This document shows, piece after piece, positions 19,636-29,166 of a stretch of 57,920 nucleotides of DNA; position 1 is the stretch's first letter, and each line of letters starts with the position of its first letter. The notes beneath the pieces were generated by a model that made no database searches, had not been told where the DNA came from, and worked only from the letters and a program-made list of their open reading frames with translations. Origin of the DNA: Clostridia bacterium (GTDB lineage: Bacteria > Bacillota > Clostridia > Oscillospirales > Butyricicoccaceae); NCBI GenBank assembly GCA_017455565.1, contig JAFSZV010000054.1, positions 1-57,920 on the forward strand, written 5' to 3'. The translations under genes were made by a program, and so were the position numbers.

Positions 19636-22600
19636 TTAAAACGCCCCAAACAGATTGAGCTGGTTGCTCTCCGGCAGGCCTTCCAGCGCGCCGATCTCCT
19701 TCAGCGACTGGATCACGGCGTTGGAGGTCTTGCCACAGCGGACGGAGATGTCCTCCTGCGACATAAACGGCTCTTTTTCCCGCTCCTGCGCAATGGATAC
19801 CGCCGCCGCCTCGCCCACGCCGCTGAGTGCCATAAAGGGCGGGCGCAGCGCATTGTCCTCGATCACAAACCGCTTTGGATCGGATTTGTAGATGTCCATG
19901 GGTAAAAAGCGGAATCCCCGCTTGTAAAACTCATGGACGATCTCCAGCGTAATCATCCCGTCTTCTTCCACGGCGGTGCGCTTGGGATTGCTTTTGATCT
20001 CCCGGTATTTGCGGCACACGGCCTCGTCGCCCTGCAGGATGGTGGCGCAGTCGAAGGAATCCAGCCGATTGCCGAAATAGACGCTGTAATAAGCCAGCGG
20101 ATGATGCACCTTGTACCACGCAATACGGAAGGACATCATGGTATAGGCCACCGCGTGTCCGCGGGGGAACATATACTCGATCTTGTTGCAGGAGTCGATG
20201 TACCAGTCGGGCAGGCCGTGGGCCTTCATCTCCTCTTCCCACTCGGGTTTGAGGCCCTTGCCCTTTCGCACGGCCTCGGAGATGGTGAAGGACTGCTTTT
20301 TGTCCATCCCCATGGCGATGAGTTTGGTGGTGATGTCGTCACGGACCGAAATGACCTCGTTGATAGTGGCAAGGCCCGCATTGATCACGTCCTGGGCGTT
20401 GTTGCGCCAGACGTTTGTACCGTGGGACAGGCCGGAAATGCGGATCAGACCCTCCAGCGTAGAGGGCTTGGTTTCCATCAGCATGCCCCGGGCGTTTTTC
20501 GTTCCGAACTCGGGCACACCCGCCGAGCCCGGCTGCTCCAGAATATCGTCGGTCTCAATGCCCAGCGGCGAAATATCGGTAAAGGCGCGCATGGTTTCGG
20601 AATCGTCCAGCGGAACGTCCCGGGGATCGACCCCCGTCAGATCCTGCAGATGCCGGATGATGGTGGGCACATCGTGGCCAAGCTCGTCCAGCTTGAGCAA
20701 GTTGTCATGGATGGAGTGAAAGTCGAAATGGGTGGTGATGATGTCGGAATCGGGGTCGTCTGCCGGGTGCTGGACGGGGGTGAACTCGTAGATCGAGCGG
20801 TCGTTTGGCACAATGATCAGACCGCCCGGATGTTGGCCGGTGGTGCGCTTGACGCCGGTGCAGCCCGACACCAAATGATTGATCTCGGCGCCGTTGGCCG
20901 TCTTTTCCCGCTCCTCCAGATACTTTTTGACGAAGCCGTAAGCCGTTTTCTCCTGAATGGTTCCGATGGTGCCGGCCTTGAAGACCTTGTCGTTGCCGAA
21001 CAGCTCCACCGTGTAACGGTGGATCCTGCTCTGGCACTCGCCGGAGAAATTCAGGTCGATATCGGGGGTCTTATCGGCGTTGAAGCCCAAAAAGGTGGCG
21101 AAGGGGATGTTAAAACCGTCCTTGACCATCTTTGCACCGCATTTCGGGCAGTTCCTGTCAGGCATATCCACGCCGGTCTGATAGACGGGATCGTTGTCCC
21201 AGATGGAATGCCGGCACTGCGGGCAGCGGTAATGTGGCTGAAGGGCGTTGACCTCGGTGATGCCGCTGAGATAAGCCACGAAGGAAGAGCCCACCGAGCC
21301 CCGCGAGCCCACCAGATAGCCCATTTCGTTGGACTTTGCCACCAGCTTTTGGGCGATCATATACATCACGTCGAAACCGTTGTTGACAATGGGGATCAGC
21401 TCGGCGTTGATCCGCTCGGTGATGATGTCGGGCAGCTTGCCGTCTTCCTCGTAAAGCTCTTTGGCTTTACTCCAGCAGATCTCCTGCAGGTCCTCGGCGC
21501 TGTGCTCAATGGAGGGCGGATAGCTTCCCGAAAGCACCGGCTCGATATGCTCGATCTGGTCCGCGATGGCGTTGGGATTCTCCACCACCACCTGGAACGC
21601 CCGCTTGGCACCCAGATAAGAAAATTCCTGCAGCATCTCGTCGGTGGTGCGGAAATAGAGCGGCGCCCGCTCCTCGGCGTCCTTGAAGCCCATGCCGGCC
21701 TGCAGGATCTCGCGGTAAATGCTGTCCTCCGGCTCCAGAAAATGCACGTCGCCCGTTGCGCAGACCGGCTTGTGCAGTGCGTCGCCCAGCCGGAGCACCG
21801 TGCGGTTGAACTCCCGAAGCTGCTCCTCGTCCTTCGCCATCTCCCGGTCGATCAAAAAGCGGTTGTTGTCCAGCGGCTGGATCTCCAGATAATCGTAGAA
21901 GGAGGCCAGCTCCATCAGCTCGCCCCAGGGGCGTCCGTCGACAATGGCGGCGAACAGCTCGCCCGCCACGCAAGCCGAGCCCAAAATCAGGTTTTCCCGC
22001 ATGGCTGCAAGCTCGGACATGGGGATTATGGGACGGCGGTTAAAATGCTTCAAATGCGCGTTGGAGATCAGCTCGTAAAGTGCGATGAGCCCCGGCCTGT
22101 TTTTCACCAGAATGATCAGGTGCCAGCTTTTCAGCTTTTTATCCACGCCCGTCCCCCGGGAAAGTACCGCAAGGCCGGCGTTGATCTCGTTGACCCGCGT
22201 CACGCCGCAGGTGTTCCGCAGCATGGGGATGAACCGCAAAAAGATCTCCGCCAGAACGCGGGCGTCGTCGTCGGCCCGGTGATGCTGGAACCGCAGGCCC
22301 ATGGCGTCGGCGATGTTGTTCAGCTTGTGCTTGTTGAGATTGGGCAGCAGCGCGCGGGCGAGGGCCACCGTGTCGATGGAGCACGCGGGACAGGCCAGCC
22401 CCAGCTTTTCGCAGGCGGCCGACAAAAAGCCCATATCAAAGGCGGCGTTGTGGGCGCACAGGGGCCGGGCACCGCAAAATTCCAGAAACCGGGGCAGTTC
22501 TTCTTCGATGGGGCGGGCATCCCGCACGGTTTCGTTTGAAATGCCCGTCAGCTCGGTGATGCGGGCGGGAACAGGCTGCGTTGGCTTGACGTAACAGTGG

Positions 22601-24099
22601 AAGGAATCCCGGATCTCGCCGCCGGAAATCAGAAAGGCCGCGATCTCGATGATCTCGCAGTTGACGGCGCTCAGGCCGGTGGTTTCGGTGTCAAAAACCA
22701 CGATCTCATCGGTCAAAAGCGCGTTGCTCTCGCCTTTTACCGCGTTGCCGCGGCCCCGGTCGTCCACACAATAGGCTTCTACGCCGTAAATGACCTTGAT
22801 CTCCTTCCCTGCCTTTTTTAAAGCGGCCTGCGCCTTCATGGCGTCGGGAAAGGCCTGTACCACGCCGTGATCGGTGATGGCCATGGCCCTGTGCCCCATG
22901 GCTGCCGCCAGCTTGAGCGCCTTGGCGGGGTCGCACAGGCCGTCCATGCTGGACATGGTGGTGTGCAGATGGAGCTCTACCCGCTTTTCATCGGCCCTGT
23001 CCTGCCGTACAGGCTTTTTCCCCTTGACGACGGCGCTGAAATTGAGGGAAATATCCTGTAAATATGTATCGTAATGGATCAGGCCCTGCACGATAACGTA
23101 GGCGCCCTGCTTGATATGGGGCTCCAGTGTCTGGGCCTCTTCATCCAAAAGCACTTTTGACGCGCGGATCGAGCCCGTGCCGTCGGAAAGCTCAAAATTT
23201 ACCACGGTCTTGCCGCGGCCGTTGAGCTTTTTGAACTCCACCCGGAAGATCTCGCCCTCCGCCGTGATCTTGCCGGAATCCAGATTGACGTCGCCCAGCT
23301 TGGTCATTTCTCTGGAAAATGGCTTGCCGTAGATCACATCGTCCTGCTCCTTCGGGCGGAAAACGGCGGCGTTGGGATCCCGCGGACGGGAAAAGGCACG
23401 CCGCTGCTGGGGCTTCTGCTGCGCCGGCGCAGCAGGGGCCGGATGATACTCCTGCCGCAGCTTGGACAGTGTTTCCTCCCGGCTGCGGGCAAATGCGTCG
23501 GCAGCGACTCCGTTTTTTTCGCCCGTGACGCGGACCTGCACCGGCCTGTCCAAAAGCGCAGAAGCCTCTTCTCCCAGGATCTTTTCCAGCTGTGAAAGCC
23601 GGGTAAGATGCCATTCCTCCGCGGCGCGAAGGATCAGAACGCTGCCGGAAAGCGAAAGCTCCGCCTCCCGCAGGCAGGGTGCCGCCGAAGGATGCTTTTG
23701 GGAAAAGACCTGCCGCAGGATCGAAAGGATCCGTTCTTGTTCAGACGGCTCCCGTTGTTCCGCGACAGCGGGCGTGTCAAACGGCCCGTCGCCAGCAGGC
23801 ATCGTCCGCACAACGGGCTCAGGCGGCGCGTCGCCGTCCGCCAAAAACGGCGGCTCGTCTTCCTCCGGCGCCTCTGCCGGGTCCGCGGCGCGCAGGCGCA
23901 CACGTGCCACGCCGTAAGCGCGGCAAACGGCGGCCTCCGCCGAACGAAGCACCTCAGCGGAAACCGGCGCGCCGGGCGCAAGGGTAACGGTTAGACCGCT
24001 GTCTTCCGGCGTGACGCTTTCCACCGGCATTTCCCAAACCGGGCCGTCCCGGTGAGGCACCGCGGCAAAAATATCCTTCAGCTTCGCCTGTTTGTTCAT
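19636..24099 (-). CDS. polC: DNA polymerase III, PolC-type alpha subunit
   Basis: The 1487-residue Gram-positive replicative polymerase with built-in proofreading. Visible order: N-terminal domain (1-200), low-complexity linker rich in Ala/Gln/Pro (about 218-240), OB fold (about 270-360), PHP domain (ELHLHTTMSSMDG, about 375) split by the 3'-5' exonuclease (VVFDTETTGL, about 466-475), then palm, fingers and a C-terminal region with helix-hairpin-helix (SGVGEAAAVSIA). The catalytic aspartates are in TPDIDLNFSGE. A zinc-type cysteine set (CPQCRHS, CPKCGAK) lies in the polymerase core. ATG at 24099 follows GGGGAG and overlaps the ispG stop by four bases (ATGA). It ends the isoprenoid/lipid/replication cluster. 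Confidence 0.97.
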   Translation of the reverse strand: MNKQAKLKDIFAAVPHRDGPVWEMPVESVTPEDSGLTVTLAPGAPVSAEVLRSAEAAVCRAYGVARVRLRAADPAEAPEEDEPPFLADGDAPPEPVVRTMPAGDGPFDTPAVAEQREPSEQERILSILRQVFSQKHPSAAPCLREAELSLSGSVLILRAAEEWHLTRLSQLEKILGEEASALLDRPVQVRVTGEKNGVAADAFARSREETLSKLRQEYHPAPAAPAQQKPQQRRAFSRPRDPNAAVFRPKEQDDVIYGKPFSREMTKLGDVNLDSGKITAEGEIFRVEFKKLNGRGKTVVNFELSDGTGSIRASKVLLDEEAQTLEPHIKQGAYVIVQGLIHYDTYLQDISLNFSAVVKGKKPVRQDRADEKRVELHLHTTMSSMDGLCDPAKALKLAAAMGHRAMAITDHGVVQAFPDAMKAQAALKKAGKEIKVIYGVEAYCVDDRGRGNAVKGESNALLTDEIVVFDTETTGLSAVNCEIIEIAAFLISGGEIRDSFHCYVKPTQPVPARITELTGISNETVRDARPIEEELPRFLEFCGARPLCAHNAAFDMGFLSAACEKLGLACPACSIDTVALARALLPNLNKHKLNNIADAMGLRFQHHRADDDARVLAEIFLRFIPMLRNTCGVTRVNEINAGLAVLSRGTGVDKKLKSWHLIILVKNRPGLIALYELISNAHLKHFNRRPIIPMSELAAMRENLILGSACVAGELFAAIVDGRPWGELMELASFYDYLEIQPLDNNRFLIDREMAKDEEQLREFNRTVLRLGDALHKPVCATGDVHFLEPEDSIYREILQAGMGFKDAEERAPLYFRTTDEMLQEFSYLGAKRAFQVVVENPNAIADQIEHIEPVLSGSYPPSIEHSAEDLQEICWSKAKELYEEDGKLPDIITERINAELIPIVNNGFDVMYMIAQKLVAKSNEMGYLVGSRGSVGSSFVAYLSGITEVNALQPHYRCPQCRHSIWDNDPVYQTGVDMPDRNCPKCGAKMVKDGFNIPFATFLGFNADKTPDIDLNFSGECQSRIHRYTVELFGNDKVFKAGTIGTIQEKTAYGFVKKYLEEREKTANGAEINHLVSGCTGVKRTTGQHPGGLIIVPNDRSIYEFTPVQHPADDPDSDIITTHFDFHSIHDNLLKLDELGHDVPTIIRHLQDLTGVDPRDVPLDDSETMRAFTDISPLGIETDDILEQPGSAGVPEFGTKNARGMLMETKPSTLEGLIRISGLSHGTNVWRNNAQDVINAGLATINEVISVRDDITTKLIAMGMDKKQSFTISEAVRKGKGLKPEWEEEMKAHGLPDWYIDSCNKIEYMFPRGHAVAYTMMSFRIAWYKVHHPLAYYSVYFGNRLDSFDCATILQGDEAVCRKYREIKSNPKRTAVEEDGMITLEIVHEFYKRGFRFLPMDIYKSDPKRFVIEDNALRPPFMALSGVGEAAAVSIAQEREKEPFMSQEDISVRCGKTSNAVIQSLKEIGALEGLPESNQLNLFGAF

Positions 24100-25151
24100 A
24101 AGGTCTCCCCTGTCATTTGCTCGATTTCTTTCACCAGACGAGGCAAAAGCTCCGCCTCCGGCACGCGGCAAAGGATCTCACCCTGTTTGATAATGACGCC
24201 CTCGCCCTTGCCGCCTGCGATGCCGATGTCGGCCTCACGGGCCTCGCCTGGACCGTTGACCACACATCCCATCACCGCCACTGTTATGCGGGTTTGCAAT
24301 TTCACAAGCCGCTTTTCCACCGCCTCGGCCAGGGGGATCAGGTCGATCTGCGTCCGTCCGCAGGTGGGACAGGACACGATCCGCGCACCGCTCTGATGCA
24401 GATCCAGCGCTTTCAAAATATCTTTTGCGGCGTAGATCTCCCGTGCCGGATCGGCGGTCAGCGAAACGCGGATGGTGTCGCCGATGCCGTCGCACAAAAG
24501 CGCGCCGAAGGCCGCCGCCGAGCGAAGCGTGCCCATGTGCGCGCCGCCGGCCTCGGTGACACCCAAATGGAGCGGGCGGTCACACTGGGCCGCCATCAGG
24601 CGATAGGCCCGGATGGTAGAAAACACATTGGACATCTTCAGCGAAACACAGGTATCGAAAAAATTGCATTCTTCCAGCATGGCAAGATTGCGCAGGGCGC
24701 TTTCGCAGAGCGCCTCCGGTGTGACGCCGTATTTCTCCCGCAAATCCCGATCAATGCTCCCGCTGTTGACTCCCACGCGGATGGGAACGCCGTTGGCCTT
24801 GCACGCCTCGGCCACGGCGCGGATCTTATCCCGGTCGCCGATGTTGCCGGGATTGATGCGCACCTTATGGACGCCGCTTTTTACGGCGGCCAACGCCAGC
24901 CGGTAGTCGAAATGGATATCGGCCACCAGCGGCAGGCGCACCTGCGCCCGGATGGCGGAAATCGCCTCGGCCGCCTCCAGATCCGGTATAGCAAGCCGAA
25001 TGACTTGACAGCCCGCTTCTTCCAATGCGTGGATCTGGCGGACGGTGGCGGGAACATCCCGGGTGTCGGTATTGCACATAGACTGGATCACCGGCGCCGC
25101 CCCGCCGCCGATGGTCACATCGCCCACAAAAATTTTCTGTTTGCTGCCCAT
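24096..25151 (-). CDS. ispG: 4-hydroxy-3-methylbut-2-en-1-yl diphosphate synthase (IspG/GcpE)
   Basis: The 351-residue iron-sulfur enzyme of the non-mevalonate (MEP) isoprenoid pathway, making HMBPP from methylerythritol cyclodiphosphate. The N-terminal TIM barrel opens with VTIGGGAAPVIQSMCNTDT; the C-terminal reductase-like domain has the cluster ligands C261, C264 (SCPTCGRTQ), C296 and E303 (MGCVVNGPGE). It is separated from rseP upstream by a GC-rich terminator-like hairpin (25171-25202) and overlaps polC by four bases. Confidence 0.97.
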   Translation of the reverse strand: MGSKQKIFVGDVTIGGGAAPVIQSMCNTDTRDVPATVRQIHALEEAGCQVIRLAIPDLEAAEAISAIRAQVRLPLVADIHFDYRLALAAVKSGVHKVRINPGNIGDRDKIRAVAEACKANGVPIRVGVNSGSIDRDLREKYGVTPEALCESALRNLAMLEECNFFDTCVSLKMSNVFSTIRAYRLMAAQCDRPLHLGVTEAGGAHMGTLRSAAAFGALLCDGIGDTIRVSLTADPAREIYAAKDILKALDLHQSGARIVSCPTCGRTQIDLIPLAEAVEKRLVKLQTRITVAVMGCVVNGPGEAREADIGIAGGKGEGVIIKQGEILCRVPEAELLPRLVKEIEQMTGETL

Positions 25152-25170
25152 ACGCAGTCCCTCCTGCTGT

Positions 25171-25202
25171 AAAAAACCGTGCGGGCGGCGCTTGCCGCCC
25201 GC
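25171..25202 (-). terminator. Terminator between rseP and ispG
   Basis: GCGGGCGGC (25181-25189) and GCCGCCCGC (25194-25202) form a perfect 9-bp stem with a 4-base loop, followed on the minus strand by ACGG and six T residues (25171-25176). It lies 7 bases after the rseP stop and just before the ispG ribosome site, so ispG-polC transcripts may be attenuated or started separately. Confidence 0.75.
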
Positions 25203-25209
25203 GCAAGGA

Positions 25210-26289
25210 TCAATGGATGATGCGAAGCACGTCGTGATACGTGATGAACAGGAAAAGCCCCAGTAGAAGCGCCAAACTCACCAGCGAAGCCGCCATCTCG
25301 TATTTAGGATCGAGCTTCTTGCCGCGGATGAGCTCCAGCAGCAGAAAAAGAATCTTTCCTCCGTCCAGCACGGGGAGGGGCAGTAGATTGACAAACGCCA
25401 GATTGACGCTGATATAGGCCACGAAATACCACATGGAGGACATCGACGTGCGGGCAAGCTGCCCCATCTCGTTGGCAATGCCCACCGTTCCCATCATATC
25501 GCCGGTGCCCACCTGCCCCGTCAGGAGCATTTTGAGGCCCAGCACTGCCGACTGCAGATTGCTCTTGGCGTTGCGAAAAGCATAGCCGATTTTCCCGAAC
25601 AGGCCCACTTCCACCGAAGCCAGGCGGAAGCCGTAAAGATAGCCGCCATTTTCCTCATCGTAAATGGTGGGATGCATCTCGTAATTTTGCAGGCGGATTT
25701 TCTTGCCACCGCGCATGAGGGTGACGTCGTAATGGGCGTCGGCATCGTAAGCCATGGCCATGGAAAAATCGTTCATGGTGTAAATACGAAAATCGTTGAT
25801 CCGAATCAGCCGGTCTCCCTCTTCAAAACCCACGCCGCCGTTATCGGACGCGGCGTAGGGAAAGCCCTCCATAAACGAATCGATGACCGGTTCAATCTTG
25901 TATTCGCCGGGCAAGATCAGAATGAACAGGATGAACAGCGCCAGCAAAAAGTTCATGGTCACGCCGGCAATCATCACCAGAAACCGCTTGAGCTTGCTCG
26001 CATCGGCATAGCTGCCGCCCGGTGGAAGCTCCGACAGATCAGGCTTTTCGCCGCTTGCCAGCAGCTCCTCTTCGTCGGCACCCTCGCCCTGCATCATCAC
26101 GGCGCCTCCGATGGGCAGAAGACGCAGCGCGTAAAGGGTGTGGCCGATCTTTTTCTTAAAGATCGCAGGGCCGAATCCGATGGTGAACTGCAGCACGTTG
26201 ATGCCGCAGGCCTTTGCCACCAGGAAATGCCCCATCTCGTGGACAAAGATCAGAAGTCCGAAGACCAAAATCGCGATGACATAATTCAT
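25210..26289 (-). CDS. rseP: RIP metalloprotease RseP/RasP (site-2 protease)
   Basis: A 359-residue intramembrane zinc protease that cuts membrane-bound regulators such as anti-sigma factors and remnant signal peptides. The zinc motif HEMGH is at residues 17-21 in the first membrane helix; a single PDZ domain lies around 120-210 (GVGFEEGDRLIRINDF); the third zinc ligand region NLLPLPVLDGGKI is near the C terminus, followed by a last helix. The length is usual for Firmicutes. It lies between dxr and ispG in the conserved cluster. Confidence 0.95.
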   Translation of the reverse strand: MNYVIAILVFGLLIFVHEMGHFLVAKACGINVLQFTIGFGPAIFKKKIGHTLYALRLLPIGGAVMMQGEGADEEELLASGEKPDLSELPPGGSYADASKLKRFLVMIAGVTMNFLLALFILFILILPGEYKIEPVIDSFMEGFPYAASDNGGVGFEEGDRLIRINDFRIYTMNDFSMAMAYDADAHYDVTLMRGGKKIRLQNYEMHPTIYDEENGGYLYGFRLASVEVGLFGKIGYAFRNAKSNLQSAVLGLKMLLTGQVGTGDMMGTVGIANEMGQLARTSMSSMWYFVAYISVNLAFVNLLPLPVLDGGKILFLLLELIRGKKLDPKYEMAASLVSLALLLGLFLFITYHDVLRIIH

Positions 26290-26306
26290 GGGATCAAAAA
26301 CCGCCT

Positions 26307-27449
26307 TTATTCTAAATTCACTGCCGCCCGCGCAAGGCGGTCGGTCTCATAGATTTCTTCCAATGTGGGCTCCGGAAGCCAGCGGACGGCGTGCGCCGCC
26401 TGCCAAACCAGCGGTGTGATACGCCCAAAGGGGATCTTTTTCGCCAAAAACGCTGCCACAGCCGCCTCGTTTGCGCCGTTGACCGCCGCGCCCAGCGTCC
26501 CGCCCCGTTCCATCACCTCGCGGCACAGCGCCATGGCGGGAAATGTTGTGTCATCCGGCGGATAAAAGCAAAGCGCCGCCGCTTTTGTCAGATCGAGCCG
26601 CTGCCGCGCCGAAGGCATCCGGTTTGGATAATCCACGGCGTACTGGATGGGCAGCCGCATATCGGGCGGTGAAAGCTGGGCCAAAACGCTGCCGTCCCGA
26701 AATTCCACCAAAGAATGAACGATGCTCTCCCGATGAATAAGCACCTGGATCTGCCGGGGCTGCACGCCGAAGAGATACATCGCCTCGATCATTTCAAAAC
26801 CCTTGTTCATCATGGTGGCGGAATCCACCGTGATCTTGGCACCCATACTCCAGCTTGGGTGTCTGAGCGCCTGTTCCGGCCCCATATTTTCAATCTCCTG
26901 GGCGGTTTTCCCGAAAAAGGGGCCGCCGGAGGCCGTCAGCAGGATGCGTTCGATCTCTTCCGCTTTCCCACTTTGCAGGCATTGGAAAATCGCGTTGTGC
27001 TCGGAATCCACAGGAAGGATGGGCACGCCCTTTTCCCGCGCCATGCGGCACACCAGCGCGCCGGCGCACACCAGCGATTCTTTGTTGGCCAGCGCCAGCG
27101 GCTTTCCCGCGGCAAGAGCTGCCACAGTGGGCGCCAAGCCGGCGATGCCAACGGCGGCGTTGAGGGTCAGATCGGCTTTCTGCATCGCCGCCACGCGGCA
27201 GACGCCCTCCCGGCCCCAGAGGATCTCGGTATCGCAGACGCCATCGAGGCGCGCACGCAGCGCGCGGCCTTCTGCTTCGTTAAAAAGCGCCGCCAGACGG
27301 GGACGGAAGCGAAGAATCTGCTCCTCCAGCACCCGCCCGTTTTTCCCTGCGGCAAGGCCGCACACGGCATATCCTCGCTCTCCTGCCACCTGCAGCGTCT
27401 GCACACCGATGGAGCCGGTGGAGCCGATCACAGATAATGTTTTCATCAT
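26307..27449 (-). CDS. dxr: 1-deoxy-D-xylulose 5-phosphate reductoisomerase
   Basis: The 380-residue NADPH enzyme that makes 2-C-methyl-D-erythritol 4-phosphate, the first committed step of the MEP pathway. The nucleotide-binding motif GSTGSIG is at residues 8-14; PVDSEHNAIFQCL, the SGGPF loop and HPSWSMGAKITVDSATMMNKG with metal and substrate residues are intact. Two ATG codons are in tandem (27449 and 27446), one base after the cdsA stop; the second may be used. Together with ispG and uppS it feeds isoprenoid carrier lipid synthesis. Confidence 0.97.
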   Translation of the reverse strand: MMKTLSVIGSTGSIGVQTLQVAGERGYAVCGLAAGKNGRVLEEQILRFRPRLAALFNEAEGRALRARLDGVCDTEILWGREGVCRVAAMQKADLTLNAAVGIAGLAPTVAALAAGKPLALANKESLVCAGALVCRMAREKGVPILPVDSEHNAIFQCLQSGKAEEIERILLTASGGPFFGKTAQEIENMGPEQALRHPSWSMGAKITVDSATMMNKGFEMIEAMYLFGVQPRQIQVLIHRESIVHSLVEFRDGSVLAQLSPPDMRLPIQYAVDYPNRMPSARQRLDLTKAAALCFYPPDDTTFPAMALCREVMERGGTLGAAVNGANEAAVAAFLAKKIPFGRITPLVWQAAHAVRWLPEPTLEEIYETDRLARAAVNLE

Positions 27450-27450
27450 T

Positions 27451-28272
27451 TTACCCCATCAGACGCGGAAGTATGTGCTGATACACCAGCTCAAACAGCG
27501 GCGCGGCAAACAGGATGCTGTCAAAGCGGTCCCACACGCCGCCGTGACCGGGAAAGAGCTTGCCGTAATCCTTGATTCCCGCGCCCCGCTTGATGACCGA
27601 AAGGCTTAGATCGCCAAGCTGTCCCAGTGACGACCCAATCGCGCCGAAGATTAAGGCAGGCAGCAATGCCATTTCCAACCCAAAGTACTTCCGCATGACC
27701 AGCACATAGATCCCGCAGGCGATCACGGCGAAAATCAGTCCGCCCAGCGAACCCTCCACCGTTTTTTTCGGGCTGACATAAGGCGCCAGCTTGTGCTTGC
27801 CCATGGCTTTTCCCACAAACATGGCGGCACTGTCGCAGACCCAGACGGTAATCCAGGACATGAGCACCAGCAGCGCGCCGTTTTCACCGTTGCGGATCCG
27901 CAGCACAGCGGAAAACATCAGGGGCAGAATAATAGCGGCCAGAAATCCTTTGCCTATCATATCATAGGTGATGCTCTTGTGGTCAATGACTGCGCAGGCG
28001 AAGGCCGCCACCATATAAGCGCCCGCAACCAGCAAAAACCAGAACAAGTCGGGCCGGGGCTGCGCCACCGTCAGCGGGACGGCAAACCCCGCCGCACAGG
28101 AAAGGTATAAAAACAGGTGCCTGGGCACCGAATGGGTGGCATAAAGCAGCTCCCACACGCCCACAGCGCACAACGCCCCCCATGCTATGGTAAGAACCCA
28201 AGTGGGCAAAAAGAACAAAAGCACCACGAAAAGCGCGATGGCAATCACCGCCGTGACGACCCGTTGTTTCAA
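27451..28272 (-). CDS. cdsA: Phosphatidate cytidylyltransferase
   Basis: A 273-residue membrane enzyme that makes CDP-diacylglycerol from phosphatidic acid and CTP, the branch point of phospholipid synthesis. Several hydrophobic helices fill the protein and the CDS signature SQLGDLSLSVIKR-like segment (LGQLGDLSLSVIKRGAGIKD) followed by PGHGGVWDRFDSI stands near residues 215-250. The start codon is TTG at 28272, supported by GGAGG eight bases before it. It lies between uppS and dxr. Confidence 0.95.
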   Translation of the reverse strand: MKQRVVTAVIAIALFVVLLFFLPTWVLTIAWGALCAVGVWELLYATHSVPRHLFLYLSCAAGFAVPLTVAQPRPDLFWFLLVAGAYMVAAFACAVIDHKSITYDMIGKGFLAAIILPLMFSAVLRIRNGENGALLVLMSWITVWVCDSAAMFVGKAMGKHKLAPYVSPKKTVEGSLGGLIFAVIACGIYVLVMRKYFGLEMALLPALIFGAIGSSLGQLGDLSLSVIKRGAGIKDYGKLFPGHGGVWDRFDSILFAAPLFELVYQHILPRLMG

Positions 28273-28342
28273 ATCAGATCCCTCCGAATCAAATCAGGAA
28301 AAGGTCACGATTCCCTTTTTCTGTTGTTTTTGTTGCTACAAA

Positions 28343-29083
28343 TCAGATGCCGCCGTAGCGGCGCTTTCTCTGCTGATAAGCGGCGATGGCCTCGTCCAGC
28401 CGGCGCTCGTCCATGTCGGGCCAGAGGACATCGGTAAAATAAAACTCGGTATAGGCATTTTGCCAGAGCAGAAAATTGGAAAGCCGCATCTCGCCGCCGG
28501 GTCGGATCATCAGATCAGGATCGGGGATATCCGCAGAATACAGGCGGGTGGAAATCGCCTCCTCCGTGATGCCAGTGGGGTCAAGTCGTCCAGCTTTACA
28601 ATCCTCTGCCAGCAGGCGCGCAGCGCGGGTAAGCTCGGCCCGCCCGCCGTAGTTCAGGCAGACATTGACCTGCATGCCGCCAGTGGTCTTCGAAATGGCG
28701 TCGGTTTCCTGAATCAGGGCGCGCAGCTCTGCCGGGATCGGAGAAAGATCCCCGAAGAACCGCAGGCGGATGTTCTTTTCCCGCATCTCGCGGATGGCCT
28801 TGCGGAGATATTTCTCCAGCAGGCGCATGATCTCGCCCACCTCTTCCCGTGGGCGCTTCCAGTTTTCGGTGGAAAAGGCGTAAACAGTGAAATACTGTAC
28901 GCCCAGATCGGAAAGATGTTCCGCCGCCCGTTGAAAGGTTTCGCTTCCGGCGGAATGTCCCGCCGTGCGGGGCAAGCCCCGCTTCTGCGCCCAGCGGCCG
29001 TTGCCGTCCATAATTGCCGCCACGTGAACAGGGATCCGTTCGGGATCCAGCACGATAGTCTTCTTTTTTCCGGAAAACAGCAT
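28343..29083 (-). CDS. uppS: Undecaprenyl diphosphate synthase (cis-prenyltransferase)
   Basis: About 246 residues; condenses isopentenyl units onto farnesyl diphosphate to give the C55 lipid carrier for cell-wall synthesis. The signature MDGNGRWA near residue 25, HSAGSETF, YAFSTENW and the C-terminal RPGGEMRLSNFLLWQ, with ELYFTD-like YTEFYFTDVLWP, are all present. ATG at 29083 is preferred over 29089 because GAGGG sits six bases before it. A hairpin (29102-29120) lies between frr and this gene. The 70-base gap to cdsA contains several AAATCAG repeats of unknown meaning. Confidence 0.96.
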   Translation of the reverse strand: MLFSGKKKTIVLDPERIPVHVAAIMDGNGRWAQKRGLPRTAGHSAGSETFQRAAEHLSDLGVQYFTVYAFSTENWKRPREEVGEIMRLLEKYLRKAIREMREKNIRLRFFGDLSPIPAELRALIQETDAISKTTGGMQVNVCLNYGGRAELTRAARLLAEDCKAGRLDPTGITEEAISTRLYSADIPDPDLMIRPGGEMRLSNFLLWQNAYTEFYFTDVLWPDMDERRLDEAIAAYQQRKRRYGGI

Positions 29084-29093
29084 ACTCATCCCT

Positions 29094-29120
29094 CAAAAGA
29101 AGGCGGCGCACAGCGCCGCC
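29094..29120 (-). terminator. Hairpin between frr and uppS, possible attenuator
   Basis: GGCGGCGC (29102-29109) and GCGCCGCC (29113-29120) form a perfect 8-bp stem with a 3-base loop; on the minus strand TTCTTTTGAGGG follows, so the weak T-run runs into the uppS ribosome site. Confidence 0.55.
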
Positions 29121-29166
29121 CCATTGGTTTCTCGGTTGCAGCCGCGCGGCAAAAGCCGTCCCGCGG

